A DNA stretch of 64,000 nt from Lophius americanus (lineage: Eukaryota; Chordata; Actinopteri; Lophiiformes; Lophiidae), in assembly GCA_037951165.1 (NCBI GenBank), contig JBBDHG010000014.1:21167501-21231500 (forward strand). Direction: 5' to 3'. The notes under the pieces are model-generated. The model ran no database searches. It saw only the letters and a list, made by a program, of their open reading frames with translations, and was not told the DNA's origin. Positions 13,176 through 25,615 of the stretch are shown piece by piece. The translations under genes and the position numbers were made by a program. The stretch's first letter is position 1, and every line of letters starts with the position of its first letter.

Positions 13176-14236
13176 GGTAAAATATACAACCCAGATTTCT
13201 TATTCAGCGTTGCCAGATGGACATTGTAGTATAATCGTACCAGAGGTTCAAAATTATCGTACTCGTCAAATTCATCGTTCATTCAGAGATTATAATATAG
13301 TTCTTAAGTTGGCTTAGCAAGGTGGTAATTCCTTTTCTTGCTGTGTCAGGGTCAAAGATGAACTGTTAATGCTCTTGTGTTATTCATGAAAACTTTTAAA
13401 GATTTGTTGAAGAGGAGCACGGTTCATGTCATGGTACAAAACATCTAACACATACTCCCAGGAGCTCACATCTTAGATTAGTGGCTTTGTACACATTAGG
13501 GATGCTACGTTACAACCAGTGAAAAATTGATGCAGCCTTGGAGAAGAGATTATCAGTGGGTTACCCAGCATTCATGAAGTGTTTTGCACCAAATACACCA
13601 CCACTCTCCTGAATCAATGTTCTTGTGCTGGACGTTACCATACTGTAGTTCCACACTGGTGAATTTCTTATCCTCCCGGCTCTCAGGGAACTCTGGGGGT
13701 CTTGGTCATTTGTCATATCTGTAGCTTGCTCGGTTCCCTCTTGAATACTGTACTTGGGGGTCGAAAAGCCTCCTTAGCCCATCCCAATCTTTATCCCAGG
13801 GTGAGCTGTCTTTCTGTCACTTCCATTCTCCAGTTGCCATCCAGGCTGTCCTTCAAGTCATTGATTTTCCCAGTGTCCGCGCTTGAACACATACTATTTA
13901 AATTAAGCTAGAATATTTAATGCTTCAGTTTAATAATTTACAATCTAAAAAGTGGCCAACAGTTTTAGAGCTTCTCATAAACACTGGTCATTCAGCCGGC
14001 TGCTCGTGTAACTGGTGGAAGTAATTTAGCTGTGATTAATAACCTGTGTCTGATTTGGGGGCATATTTTTTGCAGCCAACAGTCTCCACTTCTTTAGGAT
14101 AGCAAAGTTAGAATCAAAAAACATTTAATTTCTTACGGCACACAGATGTGCATGGTCCAAACGTATCGATAATTAAAATTGATAATGAATAATAATAAAA
14201 ATAAATAAATAAAGTAATAATTGATACCTTATTTAG

Positions 14237-14437
14237 CATTAAGGAAATTCAATACTCGGCATTTGACCCATCCCCGAGGGAGCAGGGGGAAGCTCCTGTG
14301 AAGGGCCCGAGGAGCATTTTGGGTTCAGATGCTTGCTCAAGGACCCCAGCAGACCCTGGTGGTACTCGAACTGGCTACCTTCCAATCCTTGGATTGGGAG
14401 ACAGACGCCTATACCCACTGAGCTACAGCTGTCCAAT
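14237..14437 (-). mobile_element. tRNA-derived SINE, minus strand
   Basis: On the minus strand the A box reads TAGCTCAGTGGGTAT (complement of 14411-14425) and the B-box region GGTAGCCAGTTCGAGTACC (complement of about 14360-14380). The body 'ctgctccctcggggatgggt' matches the SINE at 425-690. It lies immediately before a family A fragment. Confidence 0.85.
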
Positions 14438-14444
14438 TAAACCG

Positions 14445-15200
14445 CACAAAAAAAACTTTGTTTTTCAGACTTTACTTCTTAACTGTTGGTCCGATTTAGT
14501 CGTGGTGTATGGAGTTATATTCCTGCCAAAAGTCCACACACGATCTCGAGCAAAGAGAGTGTGGTTCGCAAGCAAAGACAGTGTGATTTGCGAGCAAAGA
14601 ACATTTAATTGGATGGCTCATAGAAATATATGGTCCAACTCATGGTGCCTCCAGTCGTCCAGTAGTCCAGAGTCAGGTCCATTGTGGTAAACTTTTGAAC
14701 TGAGTTACAGCGACACCTGCTGTTGTAACGGGTGAACTACAAAAAGACCTGTGTGTGAACAAAACTGAAGACGCCCGTGTACAAGTAGCACGTCTCTCAT
14801 GCAGTAAATTTGTGCCAAAATACAAAACATTTGTATGTCATTCATGTTTTTCCTTTGCAAATCACATTGAGTTTGCTCGAAAATCACACGCTGCTCGCGG
14901 ATCACACGCTCTTTGCTCACAAATCATGTTGCGTTTGTGAGCGGACTTTTGGCAGGAATTTATCTCCATACAGGTGCATCTCCAATTAACCAACCAACAT
15001 GTATATACTGCATAATAATTAACTAAGATAGCTTATATTATACTGACAAGTGGTGGCTATATTACAAAAAATACTGTGTCCATAACTTTTAATTTTAGGT
15101 GTACAATTAAGGGATTGCTTTTACAAGGTAGGGTATTGGGTACTTTTTGGGAATGTACAGTACCATAGGATTACCGCCTGTCAGCATAACCCTATTAAAT
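14445..15200 (+). repeat. Family A repeat split by a MITE
   Basis: The left part (14445-14507) has 'tttcagactttacttctta' and 'gttggtccgatttagtcg'. The repeat resumes after 14970 with 'ggtgcatctccaatt', 'gggattgcttttacaagg' and 'gggtactttttggga'. Element order matches uninterrupted copies at 20385 and 23215, so 14508-14970 is a later insertion. Confidence 0.75.
14508..14970. mobile_element. MITE with about 100-bp terminal inverted repeats
   Basis: The left end 'tatggagttatattcctgcc' pairs with the right end 'ggcaggaatttatctccata'. Both arms continue inward for about 100 bp with reiterated motifs related to GTGTGATTTGCGAGCAAAG. Flanking TA could be a 2-bp target duplication. The centre has no transposase. 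The superfamily is not certain. Confidence 0.75.
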
Positions 15201-16655
15201 ATCAGAGCTCTATAAGAAATGCAGTTATTAGGGTTGACTGTGTTGTCTATTACAAAAGCACTGTTTTCTCATTTTTCCCAGAAAGTAGTTGGGTTGACAA
15301 ACTTTTTTGATTGGAATCCTCTGGTTTGATTCATAGACTTGACAATATAATCCATATGGTAGCTGTATTTTATACTGCTCGTTGGTTGTGTCACCACTGT
15401 CTAGACTAAAACATATTCAGTGGAAGATATTTTCAAATATAGCCACAACTTGAGCCAATATCAACCATTCTGCTGCGGTTTCAACTTTCCATTTACAGTA
15501 ATGTAGTCAGATCATGGTGTTTTTATATCCCAGGGCCATAGGAGAGCTCTTTTGAAAGGCCTTGATTTATTCTACTGCAGTTTGTGTCTGTTTGCAGACA
15601 ATCAATAGACAAGATCAAGTAAACAGATTTTACTGGCATGTGTCTACACTGCATGAATTTTTTTATTATTCATTCATTGCAGAGGTATGGACTTTTTATT
15701 CAGGTTTTTCAGGGTAATCTATATTTTTCTCTTATCAATCGTGGCTCGTAAAATATTAAGTTAGAATACATGTTATATTCAAATAGCATTTAATGCAGAA
15801 AATTTTACTTTTGTACTGCAAAATTTACCATATTACAATACTGAGTTTCATTAGCGACCCTCGTAACTACAAACAGCCTCGTAAAATGCTGGATGACTGG
15901 AGACTGTGTTACTGTGTAATGAAGAATCTGCTGTTGGTCCATACTATCAGACATTAAAGCAATTAGAGGCATGAAATTACTACAACTACAGAGGTTTTAT
16001 TTTGTACGTGATGTATCTCTTGAAGAGGTATCATATTTCTTGACATTTGCAGAATAAAATCCATACTACTCCGGGATGTATTGCTTTGTGACGCAGCAAT
16101 GTAGTCCTCACAGCAGAATGGAGGTGGAAAGTTATTGATGCATTATTTTATATATTCAAGTGCTAGATCAACACCCACCACACAAAATCTAACACAACAT
16201 TTCATTGCAGACCTCTAGAGCATTTATGTCCAGTTTAGAGGACTTAGTGGCCTTTATCGGAACCCTTCTTGTATAAACTATTGCTTGCTTTACCTCCCCC
16301 GCTGGATCATGCCTTTCACAGTGAGCACAGAGCAGCTGTTGGCTCATGGTGGAGATAAACCCAACAGCCGCCTCTACTCGCAAGCTGAACATTTGATCTC
16401 TCAGACTAGTATGGTGCGTGTAAATAAATAATTTTGCTTATTCACTTTATTTCAGTAACCAAAGGAAATGCACTTAAGAAAGGTATATTCTAAAGATGAT
16501 TTGGGGAATTTCTAAAAGCAGCTAAACGACTCTGCTGATCTGATTCATTAAGTCATTTAATTTTTTCAATAATAGGCCAGCAGACGAGCGGTCACCTTCG
16601 GTTTTGAGTTTGGTTTGTGGCTGGTTGTAGCGCCATTTCTCCGCCTAACCTGTCT
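15200..16655. other. Gene-free stretch
   Basis: I see no coding exon with plausible splice sites and no named repeat. Confidence 0.45.
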
Positions 16656-16659
16656 GGTT

Positions 16660-17615
16660 AGGCAGGGAAATGTATCCTCCTATGGTACCGGGGATACAAT
16701 GGAATTATCATTGCTGCCTCAGATCCTTCATGTTAATGCGATAACTCAAAAACAGTATCATAGATCCTTTTCAAATTTTTTTTCTACTTAGGCCTTAGTG
16801 CGAAGAAGAACTAGAGTGTTTTTGGGAAAGTTCGGTTATATATTTCTTACAATAGATGGCGCTTTAACTACAAAATTGAGAGGCCAAAATTTCCCAATCG
16901 TTGGTCTGATTTAGTCCAAACTTGATGCATATGATTTTTGAGGAGATCTAGTTTGCACACATTGTGATCTACTCTAATAGTTCATATTTTACTCTCTAGG
17001 GGGGAGCTTTTTTTTAATTATTTTTTTATGAAAAACACATTTGGCCGGACATAAACCAAGAAATATTTAATTTTGGATAATCTTCAAATTTAATACCTCA
17101 ATGAAACTTAGTGTGAGATAATATTTGGTTGATCTTGGGAAAGGCCATTTGAATAGTTTTGACACTAGGGGGAGCTTTATAGCAAATTTTTTTTGTCAGC
17201 TGTTTATCAACTGTTGAGCTCCTCTCGTCCATCTAGTCCCATCTAACAATTTAGTCCACGTTTGATGCATATGAAAGACATTGAATAGGAATATCTTGCA
17301 TACATCGGGTTTTACTCTAATAGTTCACATTTTACTCAGTAGGGGAAGCTTTTTACGAAAAACATTATTTTTCAGATTTAACTTCATAATCGTTGGTCAG
17401 TTAGTCGAGGAGATTTATACATTATACCTTAGTTTATTGTAATAGTACATATTTACATATATCGCTATGCGGAGCTTTTTACAAAGAAATACTCTGGCCG
17501 TCACTTTACATTTAATTTGAGGAGTTCAATCAGGTTGTAAAACGCAGGGGATTGGGGACTTTTCGCGGTTACACTCGCTGTCGTTGACAACAGCATAGGT
17601 CATAGGTTTCATTTT
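16660..17615 (+). repeat. Family A repeat, long copy
   Basis: The head contains 'cctcagatccttcatgttaa' and 'gcgataactcaaaaacag'. Reiterated blocks carry aggggggagctttt (about 16998), cactagggggagcttta (17165), cagtaggggaagcttttt (17335) and gcggagctttttac (17468), spaced roughly 130-175 bp. The tail reads 'gggattggggacttttcg' followed by the hairpin 'gctgtcgttgacaacagc'. Confidence 0.8.
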
Positions 17616-18884
17616 TATGCTTGAGAAACTATTTTATCCACTCAACATAGTGTAATATATATATTTATATTTATCATACTTTTATTCAGTTTATATTCAG
17701 AAAGAGGAACTTTAATAGACTTTCTCACAAATTAAGACAAATAATTCATAAAGAATTCCTATGAAAAACACTATTTTATATGTATTCTTTATTTCTATTT
17801 CATTCATAATCAAAGACTAAAGATTTCACCTTAAATGTCTTCACCTTAATATGCACGCTTATATTGAATAAAATTACAGGGGAAATCTAGAGCCACTGAA
17901 ATGCAGTCTACACTTTTAGTGCTCAAACCGCTCACAACATCCGATTGGAACAATAAACTCCCAAATTAGATCGTAGTAAGATTGGGAAATATGTTCTGAC
18001 TTGTTGTAACACTACAATAATCATCATCATCATATTTGTATTTTAATTTATTAAAATTCAACACAAAATTCAATGTAGCTTACTTCCTGTTCCCGTTCTT
18101 TCAAGTTAAACAACTCCAATATTAATCTTGTATTTTCTCTGTGCTCTCAGACAAACACATAAAAGCCTGACTGGAATTCGGCATCAGAGTTGATTTTTCT
18201 GTTGTTTTTTAGTTTAATTGGTTAATTTTGTACAGAAAATAATATTGCAATATACAGTTTAATTGACTTTAAAGCGGTAAACCAACTAAAAACCGTCACT
18301 GAATGATTGTGATGGCTTGAGGTGTAGAGTAAACTAGAAAAAGCATCAGAAGTGTATATCTCTACTAACAGCATTTTCATTAAACACTTGTTGTGCCACT
18401 GTGCCCTCGGCATTGCAACAGATAAGGTTTTTAGTGTCACAATGACCACATTGATTTAGTCAGATCTACCTCACAACAAATCAGCCACCTAATTCTTTGA
18501 GCCTTGAAATCATGTTTGTCATGAAGAGATTGAGTTATCAACAAAAATATGATTTCACATGATGTTGGATCTGGATGTATTCTTCATGTAGATTTAATCC
18601 TTAACTTTCATAAATACCTGACATCAATTTTAATGATGGAAATCTGCATTTCCTAGCTTCATATCCTTGGTAATACCATCTTACTATCCCTGTTTGTTAC
18701 AGTGCTTAGAATTAATATGTCACCAAATATATATTTTAATCTGTCAGATTAAGTTAATGATCCAGATCTTGATCTAATTGTGCATACTGGTGGAAATCAT
18801 AGGCCATGGCCGTGTATTTTAATTTCTGCTTATTTCGCATACTATTATTTTGAATGCACAAATCTCACAAAAAGGCCCAATTTA
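17616..18884. other. Gene-free AT-rich stretch
   Basis: Nothing recognisable apart from short A/T-rich runs. Confidence 0.45.
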
Positions 18885-19395
18885 TATCTCTGAAAAGTCG
18901 GGGATATTAGGGAACTGTCGTCTCCGCTTCTGCTGTAGATCCTAAGTGATTCCGCGATAACTCAAAATCTATTCCGTACAATATTTTTTCCAAATTTATA
19001 CCACATATAAAGTGGTATAAATGTGAAGAAAGACTGGATTGATTTGGCAAAGTATTTTTGTATATATCTGACACTAGGGGGAGCTTTACCGTTTAAGTCC
19101 ACTTTACCAATTTAGTCCGAATTGGGTTGGACTTGAGGGGATAAATCTTGTTCGTATCATATTTTACTATTTAACTCTAAAATCTCACGTTTTACTTGTG
19201 GGAAGATTTTTTTTAAACATTCTTACAAAAAACTCTTTTTCAGATATAACTTCCTAACCGCTGGACTGACACAGTCAAAAAAATCATATTTTACTAAATA
19301 AAATCAGGGGGATTCCTTGTACAACGCCAGGGATGGAGGACCTTTTAAGGTTATGTACTCTTGCCTTCCGGGACAATAGGATTTGCCTATTTTAC
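18885..19395 (+). repeat. Family A repeat
   Basis: The head 'gaaaagtcggggatattagg' is followed by 'ctgctgtagatcctaagtg', 'gcgataactcaaaa' and 'cactagggggagctttacc'. A decayed tail reads 'gggatggaggaccttttaag'. Confidence 0.8.
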
Positions 19396-20384
19396 AATGT
19401 TTTAGAATGTGAAAAAGTTCCAGATTTGTCACAAAAATTTTCCTTGATCCCGCCTCCAGGAACAGTCTTGAAGTCTATTGAAAGCTATTCAAGATTTCCT
19501 ACTGACTGATAGAGAGATCATGTGGCCTTCTCCAACTCTTTATAGCAAAGGTAACATGTTGAAAGAGTGTGCAGTTCCACCTTGTAACGAGTAACTTCAA
19601 TCGATGCTGACTGTAATCAGTTCATGTATTTTTCTTTTTCTTTTGTGTTTTGGATGAAATCCATCAAACCAATAATGACTAACTGAGGTGGTGTGTGCTA
19701 CGCCAGCTGCAAAACCACAGAATAAAATTACCTGCATCATGCGGCAAAGGTGGCTCAATCTCGATTAAGCTCCCAAACCTGGACAATATATAGAAAGCCC
19801 GTCGGCAAAGGAAGAAGTCTACTGGCTTTAACATTGACAACGTATGCCCCGGTGTTTGAACTGCAGCAAATGGTTCAGGTTAATAGAATTCAACACAAAT
19901 AGGCTGAGGTACATCTTCTTTCCCTGCTGTGGCCTTCATCACATCCCTGCAAGCCCAACAACAGAACAGATTATAGGAACTATCAGCTCACACACACACA
20001 TCCCCACAACCATCATAGAATGTTACCATAGGCAGCTTTTAAACAGAGGGATAAAGCATTTACTTCTGCATTTATTATACAAAATGTAGAAAAAATTAAT
20101 TAATTAAAAAAGACGATTTGTGATAATGCGTGTATTAGAACGTGTCTGGCGCTCAGACACGCCAAAGACTCTTTTAGGGGAGAATGTGATCGAAGGGTTT
20201 CTGCCCTGAGCAGCAGCATGGACTTTCTCTAGATCTCCATTCGTTAATGCTAATGCTAAAATTATAATCACATTTTTTCTTGATCTAATTTTTGTTTTAT
20301 TGATACCTACGGGAGTATAATGTATAAAGGCCATTCATTCGTTCATGAAATTCATCAACCAATTATAATTATACACCTGAATAG

Positions 20385-21145
20385 TCAGGGATAATAAGGA
20401 ATCATCATTACTATGTCTACCACAGATCTTTCGTGTTAGCAAGATATCTCAAAACTAATTCATAGATGATTTTCAGGTGTTATACTCAGACGGACCTTGT
20501 TGCAAGGAAGAAGTGGAATGGTTTTTTTTTTTTAAACCGTTGGTCTGATTTAGTCCAAATTGAGTGCATATGAATCGATACAAGGAGATTGATGTAGCGT
20601 TTATTGTATTTGATTCTAATTGATCATACTTTACTCACTAGCGGAACCTTTTTATGAAAAACCACAAACCTTTGTTTGAAAAACTTTTTAACCTTTATTC
20701 CTCTTCAGTCCAAAGTTGAAGTATATGATTCAACTCAAGGAAAGCTATCTTGAATTTGTAGTTGGATCTTTTTCACGAAAAAAAAACTGTTTATCAAACA
20801 TAACTTCACCTTTAATTTGAGGCTTTCAATCAGGGGGAATTGCTTGTAAAAGGTAAGGATTTGGGATATGGGATTGGGATTTTCGGGGATATACCCCTGC
20901 TGTCAGGAACAACAGCATAGGCCTTGTTTAAATTTTGAAAGTTTAATCTCACCTAATTAGACATTACTTACAGGAATCTGTGCAATAACATCACTTTAAT
21001 GTCTAAATTAAATCAGAAACTACAAATGAGTCGTTACAAATTCTGCTTGTATGCCTTTACAGCACTGTCACACATAGGTCCCAATAACAACAGGAAGGTT
21101 TCAATAGTCGGCAAATTAAGATATGTAAATTTGAATCTCTGTTTA
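20385..21145 (+). repeat. Family A repeat with extended 3' part
   Basis: Head 'cacagatctttcgtgttag', core 'gttggtctgatttagtcca' and 'cactagcggaaccttttt', tail 'gggattttcggggatatacc' and hairpin 'ctgtcaggaacaacag'. After the hairpin it continues with 'cttacaggaatctgtgcaat', 'tatgcctttacagcactgtc' and 'agatatgtaaatttgaatct', which also follow the hairpin at 24.07-24.25 kb. The element is therefore longer than its hairpin. Confidence 0.8.
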
Positions 21146-22780
21146 GGCCAAGTATAGGCCTAGCTACAATGCTATTGGTAGTAATCAGTAACTCTGACTA
21201 GTTCTCTGACAGCAGAATACTACACATACTACCTTCATCTGCAGGAGTTCATTGGAGTTAAGTGAAATATATTATATTTTTATGCACTCAATAAGACTTC
21301 TTGAGGATGCCTTTGAAAAGATATCAGTGAAAAACACACTCTAGACAATCATCCCAAACACAGTCCAAAGTTGGCCCTCTCTTTGGTTCCTTTGGTGCTG
21401 CTCAGACTCAAAAGTAACATTAAAATTCGATGATAATTGACGAATCTCCCAGGTGACTGGCAGTGCAGAGGAAGCACTCTCGGTGTTATCCTAGCCCACA
21501 TCCTGTTATGATGATGTTTCGGGCTCTTGGCAGGGACAACATACACCAGCCGCTGGGGAGGAGAGAGCCGTGGAGGTAAAGAGGCTTCACCATGAGACTA
21601 AAGTCAAGACTAAAATACAGAATTATTTATTTCCTTTTCATGACATGTCTGACACACACTGTAATCTTCATTCCTATTTTGTCATTCATGCTTGAATTCA
21701 TGGAGAAGGGTGGTTTTTTCTGCCTCAGAAACCCTGGAAAATGGAAATAACACATGATGTAAAAATGGATTACAGTAGGATACCAATCTTAACAGCCAGT
21801 GAGTAATTATTCTTACAATGTTAGAAGTAGAGTATGACTTCAGGTTTCGCCTTAAGCTAAGCCTGTAATTCCACACCCACAGATATTAAGTCAGTTATTG
21901 GTCATAATCATACTACAAAATGACATGGTGATGATATTTCATCTGTTTGTCCTTCATCATGAAATCATTGTCATAGAGCCTCCTCTGCATACTGTTAATT
22001 TTAAAAATCCAAATACAATGAAATAATATTAATTAAGTCGCAGATATATAACTGAAACATAAACTTGTTTACTTGTTAAACGTGTTTTAGTATAAGTTAT
22101 AATGTAAGTTAAGAATTAAAAAAAAGAGCTCTTCTTATATAGTGTGGGGTTAGACTTCTTCTCATGCGCCGTTTACACTTTATACACAGACGAGCACTAT
22201 AGGCAGACCCTCCAGCTAATGAGCTCAGATATGAGTGCCATGACCCTGACAGTTCGCTAATGCAGTCTGCTCTAAGTATAACATTACTACACCACCTCTA
22301 TCTCATTGTTTAAAATAGATCCTATAATAGAGTGGAGAGAGTAATTCAACCACGAAGACAAACATATCAGGTGGTTGCCACAGCGATGATAGGATTGAGT
22401 GACACTGAAGCTAATGGTACAATAAACTGCATATGTATCTGTTTATTTTTTTTGGATGTGGGACAGCTCAAACATATTGAACCTTTGTATACATTTTTAC
22501 TCTATCAATTGTATTCCCGAAATGGAATTGTCATCGGCAGTGACGCCACAACCGCTGAAGCTTCCATCGCCAACACTGCCATAGAATGCGATATTTTCAG
22601 ATATAAGACCAACATTTCAGATATAACACCCACATGCTTTTACCCAGTGCTACAAGGTAAAAGCAGATAAAATCATCAATAAAAAAATTATATAATTTAA
22701 TATAATATGAAAATATGAGCAAAGATGAGCAATGTTAATTAAAAGTTATAGGTTCTGCTAAAAAGGAAAGTTTTAAGTCA
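21146..22780. other. Gene-free stretch
   Basis: A plus-strand frame at 22332-22670 has no recognisable domain and no plausible splice context. Confidence 0.4.
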
Positions 22781-22785
22781 TTTTT

Positions 22786-23220
22786 TCATGTCTCAGTCGT
22801 CTGTGGAGCCCTCAGATGGTCAAGGAGGACATTCCACAGACGAGGTGCAGCAGAACAGAAGGCCCGATCAACCATGGTGCTGAGCTTAGTCCGGGGAAGG
22901 AGGAGGCGGTATGAGTGGGTAGAACGGAGGGATCGTGTCGAGGTCAGTGGGGTGAGTAGTTCTTTTAGGTAGGGGGGTACGTTACCATGGATGCACTGGT
23001 GAGTGAGGAGAGAGATCTTATAATCAATCCTGGTGGAGATGGGAAGCCAATGAAGGGAATGAAGAACGGGGGTGATGTGTTCGTGTTTACTCACTCTCAT
23101 CAGGGTCCTTGCAGCACTGTTTTGAACACACTGAAGTCTTTGAAGACTTTTATCAGGGATCCCGATGAGATGTGCGTTACAGTAATCCAATGTGGAGGAG
23201 ACAATCGCGTTATAACATAG
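22786..23220 (-). mobile_element. L2/CR1-like LINE fragment (ORF2 C-terminal part)
   Basis: The minus-strand frame has the hallmark end of reverse transcriptases of the L2/CR1 type: TLDYCNAHLIGIPDKSLQRL, then CVQNSAARTLMRV, HITPVLHSLHWLPI and DYKISLLTHQCIHGNVPPYL. This is only the last part of the protein; the catalytic YADD region is absent. The frame is open for about 145 codons, which suggests a moderately young 5'-truncated copy. It directly precedes a family A segment. Confidence 0.85.
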
Positions 23221-23221
23221 G

Positions 23222-24260
23222 AAAAATCTGGATTGATTTCGGAAAGAGGCCAGAATTATCAAATGTTGGTCCAATTTAATCCAAATGTGGTGCATATGAA
23301 TCAACCTGCTAATATCATTTTTTTTTCTAAAGATAATATTTTACTCACTTTCTTTTTTCTAAAAAGAAATGTTTTAAGAAAACCCAACATCCAAATTTTG
23401 AATCCGATTTTGTTCGAATATGGCGCGTATGAATTGACTGTCTTGCATTTTATAAATCCTAATAATAAAACCCATTTGTATAGCATACCTCAAATATAAA
23501 AAGTGCTTTACATGATAAAACAAGAACCAATAGTAACCAGCTGGGAAAGGAGATTACTAAAAAGCTTTCTTGAAAATATGTTTAAAGAAGTGTCTTAAAG
23601 CGCGCTACAGATTCTGTAAGCCTCAGCTCCTCATGTAGGAGTTCCAGAGCTGAGGGAACCTTGACTGATAAAGATCGGTCACCTTCCATTGAGGCGAGAC
23701 TCAGGAACAGCCAGCAGAACTCTGTCTGACATCATATTTATCATGTCATATTTTACTCACTAGGGGGAGCTTTTTGACAAAAACACTGTTTGTCAGATAT
23801 GAGCTCACATGTAATTTCAGGAGTTCAATCATGGGGATTGCATTTACAACGCAGGGGATTGGGGTCCTTTCTTGAATATACCCATGCTTGTCTTGGACGA
23901 CAGCCTAGGCCTAGCCATGTCTGGGGAAATATATGGAGAGAGAACTGCATTTGGTAGTATATGAACACATTCTTCTGCCTGATCATAGATTTTTAAACAT
24001 ATTATACACTGAATTCATGTTGAAAATGTGCACACACTAATTTTGGAAACTTTAACCAAACCCAAAAAGACAGTACTTACAGGAATGTGTGCAGTTACCT
24101 TATTTAAATGTCTACATTAAATTGGCCAAAGCAAATAAATTGTCACAAATTCTGGTCGGATGCCTTTACAGCAGAGTCACATCTAAGTCCAAATAACCAC
24201 AGAAAGGTTTCAGCAGTCAGTAGAAGGTTAAGATATGTAAATTTGAAACTCTGTGTGGAA
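23222..24260 (+). repeat. Family A repeat with extended 3' part
   Basis: Contains 'aaatctggattgatttcgg', 'gttggtccaatttaatcca', 'cactagggggagctttttg', 'gggattggggtcctttcttg' and hairpin-like 'cttgtcttggacgacag'. The extended segment 'cttacaggaatgtgtgcagt' to 'agatatgtaaatttgaaact' matches the copy at 20385. An insert-like stretch lies between about 23400 and 23740. Confidence 0.75.
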
Positions 24261-24535
24261 ATATTCAAAATGATCTTGCACGGCAGTAAGTTTTAAGTCC
24301 AATACTTTTGCTTTTCAATTCAAATTCCATTTGGAAATAATAGAAAGGAGATTAGCTGTTGATGCTGCTGCTGTTGATAACAGTGATGATAATGGACGTA
24401 ATTGAAAACTGAGTATTCTCAGCAGCATCCCTCCTCTCATCCTGCACTATACTCAGGGGAACAGACAAATGGGAAATATGGGAAACAACTGCTTCATATG
24501 AGAGCAAATCAGATTGTCGTTACTGTCCATTTCAC

Positions 24536-24612
24536 TCAGCTCCCTCCCCCCAACCCCCCAGACCCAACCTTACTGCCCCCACCCAATGACACCCCCAATC
24601 CAAACCCCCCTG
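24536..24612. repeat. C-rich low-complexity tract
   Basis: Several C runs of four to six (ctccctccccccaacccccc and following) lie within 77 bp. The minus strand is correspondingly G-rich. Confidence 0.85.
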
Positions 24613-25129
24613 ATTCTGATGCATGCAGAGTTACAGCAGCACCTACTGGTCATCATGAATAAATGCATTACTCTGATGAGTCCATGTATTCCTAGGATGA
24701 AATGCATTTATGTATTTTTTGCTGTTTTTGCCCATTGTTATGGTTCCTTCGTTCTATCGGATGAGGCAATGGAAGGAAAGTGTTAAAAGCACTCTGCATA
24801 GAAAATTTAAAACAATATATGAAAAAGAAAGACAATTGTGACATGTAATTCTTAACACACAGGCCAGCTGTGAAAAAGAGCTACCTTAATCTATTACATT
24901 ATTGTCTGCCTCTTTGATAATAATTGATGTAAGTTGAGTATCAATGTAAGAAGACCACTACGCACCCTAATGTATGTATTGCATTTTATTACGTGATTGT
25001 ACAGTGTACATTTATAACATAATACACAAGATTAGAGCCGTAGTTTTGAACACTAACCTTAGCTGCTATTCCCTCTTTAGCTATGACTAGGTCTACTCTC
25101 GTCCCTGAGAAAGAGGTCATATCCCCAAA

Positions 25130-25130
<1 letters not shown>

Positions 25131-25194
<64 letters not shown>
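25131..25194. repeat. (TA)n microsatellite
   Basis: An interrupted TA tract with two single-base interruptions (tatatgtata and tatacatata). Confidence 0.95.
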
Positions 25195-25615
25195 GAGCCC
25201 CAAAACCCTTGATAGAACCCCTCAAATTTAATGTGAAGTTATGTCTCAATAACAGTGTTTTTCATAAAAAAAACTTCGCCCTATTGAGTTAAATATGAAC
25301 TATGTATACAAGTTAAATTTCCTCCAATTGATTCATATGCACCAAATTTGAACTAATTCGGACCAACAGTTGAGAAATTATGGCCTGAAAGTGATTGGAG
25401 ATAAAGCTCCCCCCTAGTGCAATAAAATACACAACCGAACCCCTCCAAAAATCAATCCAGTTCTTCCTCAGGTATAAAATTGAAAAATGATCCATGAAAC
25501 AGTTCTTGAGTTATCGCGTTAGGACACGAAGGATCTACTGCGTTGGCAAACTCGGACACAGCGGCCATAACGATTCCATAACATTCCGACTTTTCAGGGC
25601 CAGACTTGACACATG
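25195..25615 (-). repeat. Family A repeat, minus strand
   Basis: On the minus strand the order is 'ccctgaaaagtcggaatgtt', 'cagtagatccttcgtgtcc', 'gcgataactcaagaactg', 'gaagaactggattgattttt', 'gcactaggggggagcttta', 'gttggtccgaattagttca' and 'aacactgttattgagacata'. This is one of the cleanest copies for defining the consensus. The frame at 25313-25495 is inside it and is not a gene. Confidence 0.85.

Noticed and set aside
16660..17615. Family A as a non-autonomous Helitron, because of the hairpin followed by CTAG.
   Set aside because: The copies at 20385 and 23222 share sequence for several hundred bp past the hairpin, so the hairpin is not the end of the element.
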